The notes beneath the pieces were generated by a model that did not search any database, was not told the DNA's origin, and was given only the letters and a program-made list of their open reading frames with translations. From positions 266,796 to 330,795 of the forward strand of contig CBDFFM010000020.1 of NCBI GenBank assembly GCA_965246785.1: DNA of 64,000 bases, written 5' to 3'. This document shows, one piece after another, positions 1-9,042 of this stretch. Source of the DNA: UBA1952 sp965246785 (GTDB lineage Bacteria > Bacteroidota > Bacteroidia > Chitinophagales > Chitinophagaceae). The position numbers were made by a program, and so were the translations under genes. Each line of letters starts with the position of its first letter. Position 1 is the first letter of the stretch.

Positions 1-903
1 TTTGCTGCCGGCTTCTCCTTCTTTGAGCAGCAGGATTTAGAGAACCTCAATACCGGTGAGGCAATCGCAAGAATTGAACGGCCGGATTACGATTTCAGCC
101 TTACCACCATACCTATCCGGGCCGAAGAGGATGAAGAAGGTCGGCGGCAGGCAGTTATTCAATCCTCGCGCGAAGCATACGGCACACCGCGGCACGAGGT
201 GGAAATATTGTTTGCCGACCTGAATGCGGCAACAGCTCAGGCAAATGAATCGGATAAGCCAAAGCAGCAGGGCGCGGCTAAGCAGGTATCGGGCAACGTA
301 CAGCGTGACGACAGCATAAAGCCTGCTCCTGTAACCGCCGCCGAAAGCGTTGAAGCGGCTGCGCCCCTTCTCACGCGGAGCCTGATAAAAAAGAAGGGGG
401 AGACCGAGCACCGGTATCTCCAGACATTCATCAAGAAGATGGCGGAGGCCCGGGGATACAAGGCAACGATTGAAGCGCCGACTCCTAATGGAAACGGCAG
501 GGTTGATGTAAGCCTTGAACGAAACGGAGCGCGCATCGCCTGCGAAATCTGCGTGACAACAGAAAAAGAATGGGAGCTTCATAACACGCAGAAATGCCTG
601 GCGGCCGGCTACGACGTCGTCATCAACATTTCCAGGGACAGGAAGACGTTGGACGGCATCCGTAAGCTTGTGGAAGCGTCATTAGAAGCATCGTTGCAAA
701 GCAGGGTTTTACAGTTTGAGCCGGAACAGCTATTTACTTATTTAGATGAAGCGCTTGCAAAAGAAGCTTCCACCGAAAAACGCTTTAAGGGATACCGGGT
801 AAAGGTTGACTATAACGTCGGCTCAAGTGAGGAGTCAGAGCGTAAAAAAGCAAGTGTCGGCAAGACGATTCTCAGCGCCAGAAAGAATAAGAAAACCGAG
901 TGA
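1..903 (+). CDS. VirD4/TraG-like ATPase with nuclease-like tail, 3' part only
   Basis: The window opens inside this gene: frame 1 is open from base 1, and only about 300 C-terminal residues are present. The first 50 residues (FSFFEQQDLENLNTGEAIAR) match the end of the ATPase domain of the complete paralogue at 47108-50080. That part normally follows Walker B in the VirD4/TraG/HerA family, which pumps DNA. A variable linker follows, then a tail of about 140 residues beginning at EHRYLQ. The tail has an Asp in GRVDVSL and a Glu in ACEICVTT, spaced like the acidic residues of PD-(D/E)XK nuclease folds; that assignment is inference. It ends in KGYRVKVDY, as the paralogue does. The recombinase gene starts 152 bp downstream on the same strand, so the two probably belong to one mobile element. 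The ATP-binding part lies outside the window. Confidence 0.8.
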   Translation, partial: FAAGFSFFEQQDLENLNTGEAIARIERPDYDFSLTTIPIRAEEDEEGRRQAVIQSSREAYGTPRHEVEILFADLNAATAQANESDKPKQQGAAKQVSGNVQRDDSIKPAPVTAAESVEAAAPLLTRSLIKKKGETEHRYLQTFIKKMAEARGYKATIEAPTPNGNGRVDVSLERNGARIACEICVTTEKEWELHNTQKCLAAGYDVVINISRDRKTLDGIRKLVEASLEASLQSRVLQFEPEQLFTYLDEALAKEASTEKRFKGYRVKVDYNVGSSEESERKKASVGKTILSARKNKKTE

Positions 904-1055
904 TTAAACGCATCGCGACATTATACAGTACGCTGGAAAAACCGTAACTTAGACATGCTTTCAAGTTGGCGTTTACTCCAATCTTTTAGTACTACTCTGC
1001 GAGGTCTTCCTCCCGTACAACCAGAAAGCGTTTCACTTCTAAAAACGTTCATAGT

Positions 1056-2999
1056 ATGGGAAATCAACAGAAGGCTGTTGGCATCTGGATACGTGTCAGC
1101 ACCGAAGACCAGGCAAACGGGGAATCACCGGAGCACCACGAAAAACGGGCGCGGTTCTATGCCGAAGCAAAAGGCTGGAATGTAGTTGAGGTATATCATC
1201 TGGAAGCGCTTTCCGGTAAGTCTGTAATGTCATATCCCCAGACAAAGAAGATGCTGGAGGATATTAGGAGCAAGCGCATTACCGGCCTCATTTTCTCAAA
1301 GCTTGCCCGTTTGGCGCGGAATACGAGAGAGCTGCTTGATTTTGCCGACATCTTCAGGGACGAGGAAGCGGACTTAATCTCGCTGCAAGAGGCCATAGAC
1401 ACCAGCTCTCCCGCCGGCCGCCTGTTCTACACTATGATAGCTGCGATGGCCCAGTGGGAACGAGAAGAAATTTCGTCCCGCGTTGCCGCCTCTGTACCCA
1501 TCCGGGCGAAGCTTGGAAAGCATTTAGGCGGTCAGGCCTCGTTAGGCTATAAGTGGGAGAACAGTGAGCTTGTATTAGACGAGCAGTTTGGTCCGGTGCG
1601 CAAGCTTGTGTATGAACTCTTTCTAAAGCTAAAACGTAAGAAAGCGGTGGCGCGGGAGCTTAATAAGCTTGGTTTCCGCACCCGGAATGGCTCTGAATTC
1701 TCAGACACAACGGTCGTCCGCCTTATCCGCGACCCGAACGCAAAAGGCATTCGCAGGGCAAATTATACCAGGAGCCAAGGTGACGGTAAACGCTGGAACC
1801 TGAAACCGGCGGATGAATGGGTGTACACTCCTTGTCCCGTGCTTGTTACAGAAGAGGTGTGGAACGAGTGCAATCAGATATTAGATGCTACAGAAGCGAA
1901 GTACAAGCGGCTTGGCCCGAGAGCAAAACACCTGCTTTCCGGATATGTGCAATGCACCTGCGGAAAGAGCATGTATGTCTACCACGAAACAAAGTCCAAT
2001 ACCTATTCCTGCAAGCCGTGCAAGACCAGGATTCACGAGGCCGACCTCGATGAGATTTTTCAGGAGCAACTCAAAACGTTTCTTCTGACTGATGTTTCCA
2101 TCTCAGATTATCTCGAAAAGGTTGACCAAACTATTCAGGAAAAGAGGGATTTGCTCAGCACCGTAGTGTCTGAGCGGGCAGTGCTGACCAAAAAGGTGAA
2201 TGGCCTGGTAGATATGCGGGCAATGGGCGAAATGGCGAGAGAGGCATTTGCCAGGCAGTACAAGCCCCTCGAAGAACGTTTGCTGCAATTAGAAGAGCAA
2301 TTGCCGGAACTTGAAGCAGAAATAGATTTTCTGACGATGCAGCATAGGTCTTCGGATGTGGTGCTTCATGAAGCGCGAGACCTCTATTCACAGTGGGGTA
2401 CTCTTGAGTTCGACCACAAGCGCTCAATAGTGGAAGTGATAACGGAGTCAATCACAGTTGGCAAAGAAGACATACATATCAAGCTCTCTTATATGCCCCA
2501 CCAGGCCCCCCGAGCCCCCCTTCCAAATGGCGGAAATAAGCAACGCAACTTCATACCTGCGTTGGCTTTTTTCGGAACTGAAATAGTAGATACACAGTCG
2601 TTAAAGGCAGGTGTGGTAGCGATTGAAAACCTGCAAACCATAGGCGAGCATATTAAAAAACGCAGACGCGAGCTTGGTCTCTTACAGAAAGATCTTGCAG
2701 CACGGTTCGGTGTTTGTGAGGACACCATTACCGGGTGGGAAAACAACCGCTGTGCGCCACGCATTCAGCACTATCCAAAGCTCATTGAGTTTTTAGGATA
2801 CAACCCCTTCCCTCAAGATGAGAACACGCTTGGTGGCCGAATTCAGAAGTACCGCTCCGAGCGCGGTATAAGTCAGAAGAAATTTGCGCAAATGATGCAA
2901 GTGGATAAGTCCACCGTGCGTTCATGGGAACGGAATGAGCATCGGCCAATCTGTGCAGCAACGCTTGCGCTCTTGGAACAAGTCATTATTCAAGCGTGA
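1056..2999 (+). CDS. Large serine recombinase with two C-terminal HTH domains
   Basis: This 647-residue protein would cut and rejoin DNA to integrate or excise an element. The N-terminal resolvase domain (about 7-150) has the catalytic Ser15 in IRVSTEDQ and the conserved arginines of KLARLARNTREL. A recombinase domain (about 160-290) follows, then a zinc ribbon with Cys300, Cys302, Cys319 and Cys322, then a coiled coil (about 340-430). All of this is the standard large serine integrase plan. Unusually, it continues into two Xre-like helix-turn-helix domains, about 529-588 (GLLQKDLAARFGV...TITGWE) and 592-640 (GISQKKFAQMMQV...TVRSWE). These could give extra site specificity or autoregulation, which is inference. 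The ATG at 1056 gives a complete resolvase N-terminus. A strong terminator begins at the stop codon. Confidence 0.93.
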   Translation: MGNQQKAVGIWIRVSTEDQANGESPEHHEKRARFYAEAKGWNVVEVYHLEALSGKSVMSYPQTKKMLEDIRSKRITGLIFSKLARLARNTRELLDFADIFRDEEADLISLQEAIDTSSPAGRLFYTMIAAMAQWEREEISSRVAASVPIRAKLGKHLGGQASLGYKWENSELVLDEQFGPVRKLVYELFLKLKRKKAVARELNKLGFRTRNGSEFSDTTVVRLIRDPNAKGIRRANYTRSQGDGKRWNLKPADEWVYTPCPVLVTEEVWNECNQILDATEAKYKRLGPRAKHLLSGYVQCTCGKSMYVYHETKSNTYSCKPCKTRIHEADLDEIFQEQLKTFLLTDVSISDYLEKVDQTIQEKRDLLSTVVSERAVLTKKVNGLVDMRAMGEMAREAFARQYKPLEERLLQLEEQLPELEAEIDFLTMQHRSSDVVLHEARDLYSQWGTLEFDHKRSIVEVITESITVGKEDIHIKLSYMPHQAPRAPLPNGGNKQRNFIPALAFFGTEIVDTQSLKAGVVAIENLQTIGEHIKKRRRELGLLQKDLAARFGVCEDTITGWENNRCAPRIQHYPKLIEFLGYNPFPQDENTLGGRIQKYRSERGISQKKFAQMMQVDKSTVRSWERNEHRPICAATLALLEQVIIQA

Positions 3000-3028
3000 G
3001 CCTTCCTCGGAAGGCTCTTTTATTTTTC
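2998..3028 (+). terminator. Intrinsic terminator of the recombinase gene
   Basis: GAGCCTTCC and GGAAGGCTC form a near-perfect hairpin directly at the stop codon, followed by TTTTATTTTT. It closes the recombinase transcript. Confidence 0.9.
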
Positions 3029-3081
3029 CTTTTCGGACTACACTCATGCGCCCTTATTTTGCCAAATAATCAGAGGGCCAG

Positions 3082-3255
3082 ATGACAACCGAAGAACTTA
3101 CGCAGTGGGAAAACGAAATTTTCACCAAACTTGTCATTGACCTGCTCAAGCAACAGCGAGCCGAAGGGAAAAAGGAATTCCTCTTAGACAAGTATGAGGT
3201 TGACAGCCTTACCAAAGAGCGGCTGCGTATGCTGCTAAGTGAATCCTCCAAATAG
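3082..3255 (+). CDS. Small charged helical protein, 57 aa
   Basis: This open frame runs from ATG to TAG and encodes 57 residues (MTTEELTQWENEIFTKLV...). The protein is rich in Lys, Glu and Leu and is predicted to be almost entirely helical. AGAGGG lies just upstream of the ATG. The gene begins 54 bp after the recombinase terminator and stops 3 bp before the convergent gene at 3258. I do not recognise the family. Size, charge and position suggest a small accessory protein of the element, but no function can be assigned. Confidence 0.55.
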   Translation: MTTEELTQWENEIFTKLVIDLLKQQRAEGKKEFLLDKYEVDSLTKERLRMLLSESSK

Positions 3256-3257
3256 TA

Positions 3258-4526
3258 TTAGAAATGCACAAGCCGATACACTCCCTGCACGCCTTGCTCA
3301 TCCTGTAGGCGGAGTATAAATACTCCTGCTGAAAGGCTACTATTGAGCACAATACTACGTGCATTTTGAACCAGGATACCTTCTTCAAGCAGGACCCCAT
3401 CCACGCGAAACAACCTGTAGTGTAATCGTTGGAACTGGTACCCCTTTACTGTTGTTAGCTGTATCGCATTTTGAAAGGGATTGGCAATCGTAATCTGGTC
3501 GCGCAGCGTTCCAACCGGCGTCTCGATACTAGCTGCAGGTAAATGATGCGGCGGGGTAAAAAGAAAGTCTCCAAATACCGGCAAATGGTCGGAGCATTCA
3601 TAGAGGGCTTGTGCTATTGAAGCGGATACGGATACATTGGCGGGTGCATCAGTCAGCGCCCTACCGTAGTGCTGCCCGTCATTTCCAAATGCCTTGTATG
3701 AGCCGGGCTCATACTTCATTCCCTTACTACCATTAAGCACAGCATCAGATACCAAAATGAAGTCAAACCGGGAATCAAGTCCTCCGCTTGCCCCGCCATC
3801 TGATAGCGCTGCAAGCCGGGGCGACTGCGTGTGAATATCCGCAAAGGAGCTATTGTTATCCCAATTACCAGCCTTGTTTAAAGGGTCATTTAGCCGTGCG
3901 TTAGGATTGGAGGGATTGGTCAGATTCTGGTAAGCCGTCTCACTGCTTGAGTAGACATTGAAGTCTCCGAGCATAAGGATATTGCTGCTCTTATTAAGGG
4001 CAGATAGGTAAGCGGATACTTTCTGTGTTTCTCCGGCCCTGTCTGCCTTATCTGCCGCAGCATTGGAAGACTTCAGGTGAGCGGTAATGACCGTGAGCTT
4101 TAGCGTGTCTTTGTAAACACTTAAGCCCGGGTAATCCCAATACAGGTCATAGGCAACGATGTCCCGAATATCACTGCAAATGATGCTGTCGTGCAGGAGA
4201 TGGAACACGCCCTTTCGCCAGAACAGGCCATCTAATTGCGTCGTACTTGTTGTGTTATGTACGCTGCCATGTTCTGAGTTGTAGGGCAATACTTTAAGCA
4301 GCGTATCCAATAAGCCAGGTATCGCAGTTGACACCTCGTTGAAGCACTGGATTGAGGGTTTTATTTCTACAAGGATTGGTTGCAGCCGCTGGTTCTTGTA
4401 TGCAACCGGATTGGCTGAATTGCCATAGTTCAGCAGATTGTATGTCGCAATGCGAACCGTATCCGTCTGCGCATATCCCGCTTCCCCCGCCAAAAGCAAC
4501 GCAAGTAAAAGTCGAAATGTCTTCAT
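3258..4526 (-). CDS. Exported endonuclease/exonuclease/phosphatase-family protein with a type IX sorting tail
   Basis: This 422-residue protein has a Sec signal peptide (KTFRLLLALLLAGEAGYAQ). Residues about 22-330 carry the metal-dependent EEP fold (DNase I/phosphodiesterase-like): TYNLLNYG near the start, a Glu in CFNEVS, HLKSS, LGDFNVYSS with the Asp-x-Asn pair, RFDFILVSD, and the terminal CSDHLPV with the catalytic Asp-His. The last 80 or so residues look like a type A type IX sorting domain (NPFQNAIQL...GVFILRLQD), so the enzyme is probably exported across the outer membrane. Substrate cannot be told from sequence: extracellular DNA, phosphoesters or lipids are all possible. It faces the small gene at 3082 tail to tail. 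Confidence 0.85.
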   Translation of the reverse strand: MKTFRLLLALLLAGEAGYAQTDTVRIATYNLLNYGNSANPVAYKNQRLQPILVEIKPSIQCFNEVSTAIPGLLDTLLKVLPYNSEHGSVHNTTSTTQLDGLFWRKGVFHLLHDSIICSDIRDIVAYDLYWDYPGLSVYKDTLKLTVITAHLKSSNAAADKADRAGETQKVSAYLSALNKSSNILMLGDFNVYSSSETAYQNLTNPSNPNARLNDPLNKAGNWDNNSSFADIHTQSPRLAALSDGGASGGLDSRFDFILVSDAVLNGSKGMKYEPGSYKAFGNDGQHYGRALTDAPANVSVSASIAQALYECSDHLPVFGDFLFTPPHHLPAASIETPVGTLRDQITIANPFQNAIQLTTVKGYQFQRLHYRLFRVDGVLLEEGILVQNARSIVLNSSLSAGVFILRLQDEQGVQGVYRLVHF

Positions 4527-4678
4527 AGTCCACCAGGCGATATGTGCGATAAAGTTACCGGAAGACTAAGGTCAGTGTCCATACCGGTATTCAGTAAAGA
4601 AGAATGCTAGTGGTCTTAGCTTTCAGCACCGCGCTTAACCAGCAAGGAGATTATATTCCACAGGTAGCCGCCAGACAG

Positions 4679-5941
4679 TTACTGCCCATAAAAAAACTTA
4701 CTGATGTCAAACACATATCCAATCTGAAACTGAAAATAGTTATTCCTAAAATTGGGTGCGGTATTCTTTATGTAATTGCTGGTGTAGGAATAGCGGATGA
4801 AGATGTGGGAGTTGTCTTTCGCTTCAGCACTCTCCTTCACCTTGCCTGTTGCATACTCTACAACGGCCCCGAATTCGAAGTACGGTATCACGTTCTTATT
4901 CTGAATTTCAAGGTTCAGTGACGGGTTCAAATCCAGGTCTCCGACATTGCTGATTTGCGGACTGAGATTGGAATTAACTGAGTTTGAAGAAGGAAACAGC
5001 CACATCAGCTTCCCGCCTGCCTCAATCGTGAATCTGGAGGCGCCGACATCCTGCAGAATGGCTTTGGCATTGAGTCCCCATAAATTTGTCTTTACATTGT
5101 ACTGCCTGCTGTGCAGCGTATCGTAGACATCGGTAAGCAGCAGCGATGTCATGACATCAAAGTAGATATGCCCAAGGTCACCTTTATGTTTGCCAGCCCA
5201 CTCCTTGGGCATGACGTAGGTAAACAGATTGAGACCTAAATTTCCATTAAAGTAGGCATGGGCAAGCAGGTCTAGCCGGTTTACATAGTGCTGTTCCCAT
5301 TTTTCAAATGAGTAGAGCTTGAAGTTATCGGTGTTGGCATAGGTGAGCTGAAACAGGAAATTGCGCAGCCCTATGAACCGTTCCCGGTTAGACGCATCAT
5401 AATCAATGCCCCGGATAGTATTGAGCGGCTGGCTGAGACGTACGTGCACCTGCGCATAGCCCGATGGATTATCGTCCTGAATACCTGTAAAATTTGCATA
5501 GGCAGCCCCGTAAAACTTCGTGGACTGTGATGCAATACCGGTAACTGACAGGGTTACATTATTGGATTGGGCCGTGGATGTAACGGGCACCCCACCCCCG
5601 GCCGGCTCGGTTACCAGACAATAAAAGACATAGCCGTCCATGGTATTCATGTCCGCATCAAAGATGGTGAACTGCGGGCCGGTGTCCCCGGTATAGGTAG
5701 CACCAAACGCGGCTCCTAAAGCTGCGATGGTCACGAAGCCATGGGTGCTTCGCGGCTGATGGACATACCATTGATACTGAAGCCCGGTGCCGGAAGCAGC
5801 TACGCTAAAGGACGCATCATCGCCGTCCTTAACCGAAGAATCTTTGGGCTGCGTTGTAATGGCTGCGGTAGCTCCAGATTCAATAATGCCTGTAAAGAAC
5901 AGGCCTGCAATCATTGCTGCGGCTTGGATAATTTGTTTCAT
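4679..5941 (-). CDS. Exported protein with Ig-like domain and barrel-like C-terminus
   Basis: I place the start at the ATG ending at 5941 because it gives a proper signal peptide (MKQIIQAAAMIAGLFFTG). The frame is open for 44 more codons upstream, but those do not look exported. The mature N-terminus (about 25-130) resembles an Ig-like repeat (ITTQPKDSSVKDGDDASFSV...YQWYV). The remaining 290 or so residues contain alternating aromatic beta strands ending in FQIGYVFDISKFFYGQ, suggesting an outer-membrane or surface beta structure. No enzyme motif is visible. It is divergent from the gene at 6112, so promoters for both should lie within 5942-6111. Confidence 0.6.
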   Translation of the reverse strand: MKQIIQAAAMIAGLFFTGIIESGATAAITTQPKDSSVKDGDDASFSVAASGTGLQYQWYVHQPRSTHGFVTIAALGAAFGATYTGDTGPQFTIFDADMNTMDGYVFYCLVTEPAGGGVPVTSTAQSNNVTLSVTGIASQSTKFYGAAYANFTGIQDDNPSGYAQVHVRLSQPLNTIRGIDYDASNRERFIGLRNFLFQLTYANTDNFKLYSFEKWEQHYVNRLDLLAHAYFNGNLGLNLFTYVMPKEWAGKHKGDLGHIYFDVMTSLLLTDVYDTLHSRQYNVKTNLWGLNAKAILQDVGASRFTIEAGGKLMWLFPSSNSVNSNLSPQISNVGDLDLNPSLNLEIQNKNVIPYFEFGAVVEYATGKVKESAEAKDNSHIFIRYSYTSNYIKNTAPNFRNNYFQFQIGYVFDISKFFYGQ

Positions 5942-6111
5942 AAGTGTGTGTATTAATGCCCATAGGGAGACCTGCCGGGAGGACGCAGGAAATACCGCAA
6001 TATTGATACTCGGAAGCCTGTCGCTTTCCAAGATTAATCCTGTCGGGAACAAGGTTATTCCGGGAAAAGTCACTGTGTAGCAGGGCTACGTTTGGACAAA
6101 GAATATTTCTT

Positions 6112-6372
6112 ATGAACAACCACAACGTTGATGTAGAAAACTGGCCGGAATACGATGACCGCAAAAAGCGCGGCGGCTCTGACCACCGGGACTTTGCCTG
6201 TACGGAAAGCTGGGAGCGCGACTATCTGATTGACAAAATCATCCGCACCTATCCGTATCTCTCACGCGATGAGATAACGAAGGCAATAGATGCCTGTTGC
6301 GCCATAGTCCGGGCTCCGCGCCCCAGAAAACAGTTTGTTGACTGCGTCATGCAGCGCCTGCCTACACTGTGA
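6112..6372 (+). CDS. Small conserved-looking hypothetical protein, 86 aa
   Basis: The protein is acidic at its N-terminus, then carries a tryptophan- and arginine-rich helical segment (ESWERDYLIDKIIRTYPYLS...EITKAIDACC) and ends in a basic tail. There is no signal peptide or membrane segment. The helical middle with two adjacent cysteines could be a small binding domain. I do not recognise the family. It is divergent from the exported protein at 4679-5941, and a second small gene follows on the same strand. Confidence 0.6.
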   Translation: MNNHNVDVENWPEYDDRKKRGGSDHRDFACTESWERDYLIDKIIRTYPYLSRDEITKAIDACCAIVRAPRPRKQFVDCVMQRLPTL

Positions 6373-6588
6373 CAGCATTCAAGCACGCAACTTCAGCCCA
6401 CCATTCATGCAGCACGTGTAAGAATCATGAGCCTAAATGGCCGGTATGGATTAACGCTTGCTCACCACCACTGCATGCGGGCAGTTAGAGGGCCGTGTGA
6501 GCGACGTGCAACGGCATTTAGAGCTTATAGGATACATGCCGCAGTGTATCTGACAATACACGCAATTTGCATTTCTAAGGATGCGCGG

Positions 6589-6897
6589 ATGCAGGATTTT
6601 ATTTCCTTGCGAGGGAAACTATATATTGCAGCCTTCCATCCCCACATGACAACAAGGGAACGCATATTCAGCCTGCAGCAAAGCGTATGTCAGATTCGGG
6701 ATTACTACCTGCTTTGCAAGCAGACTGCCCGAGGCCCGTTTACCCTTCCCAGGTCAATGGCTACGTATGCGCTTACAACGCATGGCCAGGAAGATTTCCA
6801 TGCGCTCTTAGAAACCCTGCAGCAAGATGGGCATATCGTTGCCCTCAGCGATAATGATATAACATTCTCCCCTGAGTTTTTGAACGGCGCGCTGTAG
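6589..6897 (+). CDS. Hypothetical small protein, about 102 aa, start uncertain
   Basis: The frame is open from 6427, but its first 54 codons are His/Arg/Cys-rich and unlikely to be coding. The ATG at 6589 begins a more ordinary sequence (MQDFISLRGKLYIAAFHPH). The C-terminal half (GPFTLPRSMATYALTTHGQEDF, then LLETLQQDGHIVAL) resembles a small winged-helix or helical domain, which is a guess. The reading frame ends about 70 bp before the terminator shared with the convergent gene. No function is assigned. Confidence 0.45.
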   Translation: MQDFISLRGKLYIAAFHPHMTTRERIFSLQQSVCQIRDYYLLCKQTARGPFTLPRSMATYALTTHGQEDFHALLETLQQDGHIVALSDNDITFSPEFLNGAL

Positions 6898-6964
6898 CTT
6901 CATAATGCATCTCTTGCCTTTCTGTTCCAAAAGAGATTACACTTCCCCATCCTTAAGCATTCGG

Positions 6965-6998
6965 AGAATAAAAAGCCCGGCATTATCTGCCGGGCTTT
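6965..6998 (-). terminator. Intrinsic terminator of the 7022-8869 gene
   Basis: An 11-bp stem (AAAGCCCGGCA/TGCCGGGCTTT, 6972-6998) with a 5-base loop is followed on the minus strand by TTTTATT. It lies 24 bp beyond the minus-strand stop codon. Confidence 0.85.
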
Positions 6999-7021
6999 AT
7001 CATACCAGTCAATTATTGTGC

Positions 7022-8869
7022 TTACTCTTTCACAAACGTGGCGCGGCTTGCCTTTCCGCCGCTCTGTACGTTGACTGAGTACATACCTGGCATCAGACCG
7101 GAGACAGACAGGCGCACCAGCTCGTTCCCGCTGCTGAAGCTCCGGCTGCTTACCAGCCTGCCCTGGACGTCATACACATTGATTGTACCGCTTGCCATTG
7201 ACAGCGGCATCTGGATTTCCACAAAGTCTGTAGCAGGATTCGGTGCAATCACCAGTCCTTTCCCGCGGACAGTCTGGATGGCAGTCGGTGCTTGCTTATT
7301 GGCATACCCGCAGTCAAGCAGAATGGTGTCCGGCAGCACAAAGCGCACCAGGTCTTCCTGAATTGCATCAATAGGCAGGGGGGATTCCGTATTGTCAACG
7401 TATTGCAGGTCCTGGTCTACTTCCACAGGGTCAGTATCCGGGTCGCAGTCCGAGTTGTAATTGTCCTTTATCAGAAAGCTCGGCGTGTAGCCGACTACGC
7501 CGGAGTACACGGGATAGCCATTTCTGCTATTGTAGGTAATTGCCGAAGTACTGGTGCCGTGTGATGCATTGAGCGGCACATAGCGGCTGTGCACCCCCGA
7601 ATTGTTGGTCTGCATGTAGACCGCACCAGCACCTGAATTATACAAATCGGCCTCATAGCCGCCTACATAGATGTCGCCCCTGCGCTGGCCTAAGGTTACG
7701 GTTGTGCCGCAGCTTGACACGCCAACGCTACACGTACCGCCACTACAGCCGCTGCCGGAGCCGTGCTGATAGGTTTTCATGAAGGTGGGTGTCCCAAGAC
7801 CGACCGGGTCAATCTTCATCAGCATAAGGTCCTGCAAATCGTGCTGGTAACAGTGGGTGCCTCCCGAAGCGCCGGTGAGCACTACGTGCTCGTCAAAGGC
7901 ATCTGCCACACCAATCGTCTTCATAAAACCGGAATTCTGGTTCAGTTCCTGTGTCATCAGTTTATTGGTGTAAATCATACCAGTCGCGTCTACAACGAGC
8001 AGCATCCCACCGCCGAAATTGGCATTGGAATACTGGTATTGCACGTACTGCTGGGCAGGTCCGGTAAGTACGTACCCCTGCCGAGGCAGCTGTGAGGAAG
8101 AAAAGGCAGTTATTTTGCTGAATGACGATGGCAGGTACGTATAGTACTGTGCCTGGGTCACGATAGTTGCTGTAATGTTATGCTCCCAGATGACATTACC
8201 AGTGCCGGTTGTACCCATGACAAATGCATCGCCGGAGATGCGCTCTCCGCCGACAATGAGGTTGCCGGTAGTTGCGTCCTCAATGATAGTATTGAACCGT
8301 AGTACTCCGCTTCCGGTTTGCTGAGGTCGGTAGCGCTTGTACCAAATCACATTGCCCCGGTTGTCTGTCCTGAGGATAAAGGCATCCTCATAGCTCGGCC
8401 CGCCGCAGTTGCTGAATTCGCTGGTGCGCATGACATACCCGCAGACGACATATTCGTCATTAAAGGTCCGCCGGGCATCGCTGGCATGGAAGTAGGTGCT
8501 GAGCGTGGGGCAGGTTGCCTGGAGTACATCATTAACTTCCGCCTGGGTACAATAGACGGTTGAGAGGTTGCTTGCCCGGGGCGCAAAGTTGTCCGGCATA
8601 ACCTGCAGGTGAATGCGGCTAAGGGCAATCACGCCCGGCTTGTTATTCATGCCGTTGATGAAAACGGCCTGCGCGCTGTTGCCGAGCAGGTACTGGTTGC
8701 CGGGTATGTATTCCAGGCTTGCGTTTAAAGTAGTCTGCAAGTGCAGGGTGGGGTTCTGCGCGCCGGCAGCGGTGCCAAGCAGGAGGCACAGGAAAAGAAA
8801 GGCTGCCCTTCCGGACCACCCTGTGGCGGTATAGCGTACCTGCCGGTTAATGTAGAGCGTTTGCTTCAT
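7022..8869 (-). CDS. Large secreted protein with a type IX sorting domain
   Basis: This 615-residue protein has a long signal peptide whose hydrophobic core is AAFLFLCLLLGTAAGAQ. The body is beta-rich, has a cysteine-rich stretch (GSGCSGGTCSVGVSSCG), and looks like repeated blades with phrases such as GNVIWYKRYRP and GNVIWEHNI. This is the style of Bacteroidota proteins with propeller-like or cell-surface repeats. The last 80 residues are a classic type A type IX sorting domain: APNPATDFVEI, NVYDVQGRLV, LSVSGLMPGMYSVNV. It should be exported and anchored to, or released from, the cell surface. The binding partner is not apparent. It is a single gene with its own terminator. Confidence 0.85.
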   Translation of the reverse strand: MKQTLYINRQVRYTATGWSGRAAFLFLCLLLGTAAGAQNPTLHLQTTLNASLEYIPGNQYLLGNSAQAVFINGMNNKPGVIALSRIHLQVMPDNFAPRASNLSTVYCTQAEVNDVLQATCPTLSTYFHASDARRTFNDEYVVCGYVMRTSEFSNCGGPSYEDAFILRTDNRGNVIWYKRYRPQQTGSGVLRFNTIIEDATTGNLIVGGERISGDAFVMGTTGTGNVIWEHNITATIVTQAQYYTYLPSSFSKITAFSSSQLPRQGYVLTGPAQQYVQYQYSNANFGGGMLLVVDATGMIYTNKLMTQELNQNSGFMKTIGVADAFDEHVVLTGASGGTHCYQHDLQDLMLMKIDPVGLGTPTFMKTYQHGSGSGCSGGTCSVGVSSCGTTVTLGQRRGDIYVGGYEADLYNSGAGAVYMQTNNSGVHSRYVPLNASHGTSTSAITYNSRNGYPVYSGVVGYTPSFLIKDNYNSDCDPDTDPVEVDQDLQYVDNTESPLPIDAIQEDLVRFVLPDTILLDCGYANKQAPTAIQTVRGKGLVIAPNPATDFVEIQMPLSMASGTINVYDVQGRLVSSRSFSSGNELVRLSVSGLMPGMYSVNVQSGGKASRATFVKE

Positions 8870-9042
8870 AAAATGGATGGTTTTGTTGGCTGGATATGAC
8901 TCTAGCGGTTATTAAAAAGACTGCATACTTATTCGGTATGTGGAGAGATGGACTAAGGGACTTGTGGATGGGTGTATAGGGGCGGGCATGCTTCAGGCTG
9001 GCTATTTATGTATAGTACCTGCCCGGCTGCTTTGACTCTTGC

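Noticed and set aside
955..1185. Plus-strand frame before the recombinase
   Set aside because: It overlaps the recombinase start in another frame and matches nothing.
8918..8945. CATAC...GTATG inverted repeat upstream of the 7022-8869 gene
   Set aside because: The arms are only 5 bp with a 7-base spacer, easily due to chance.
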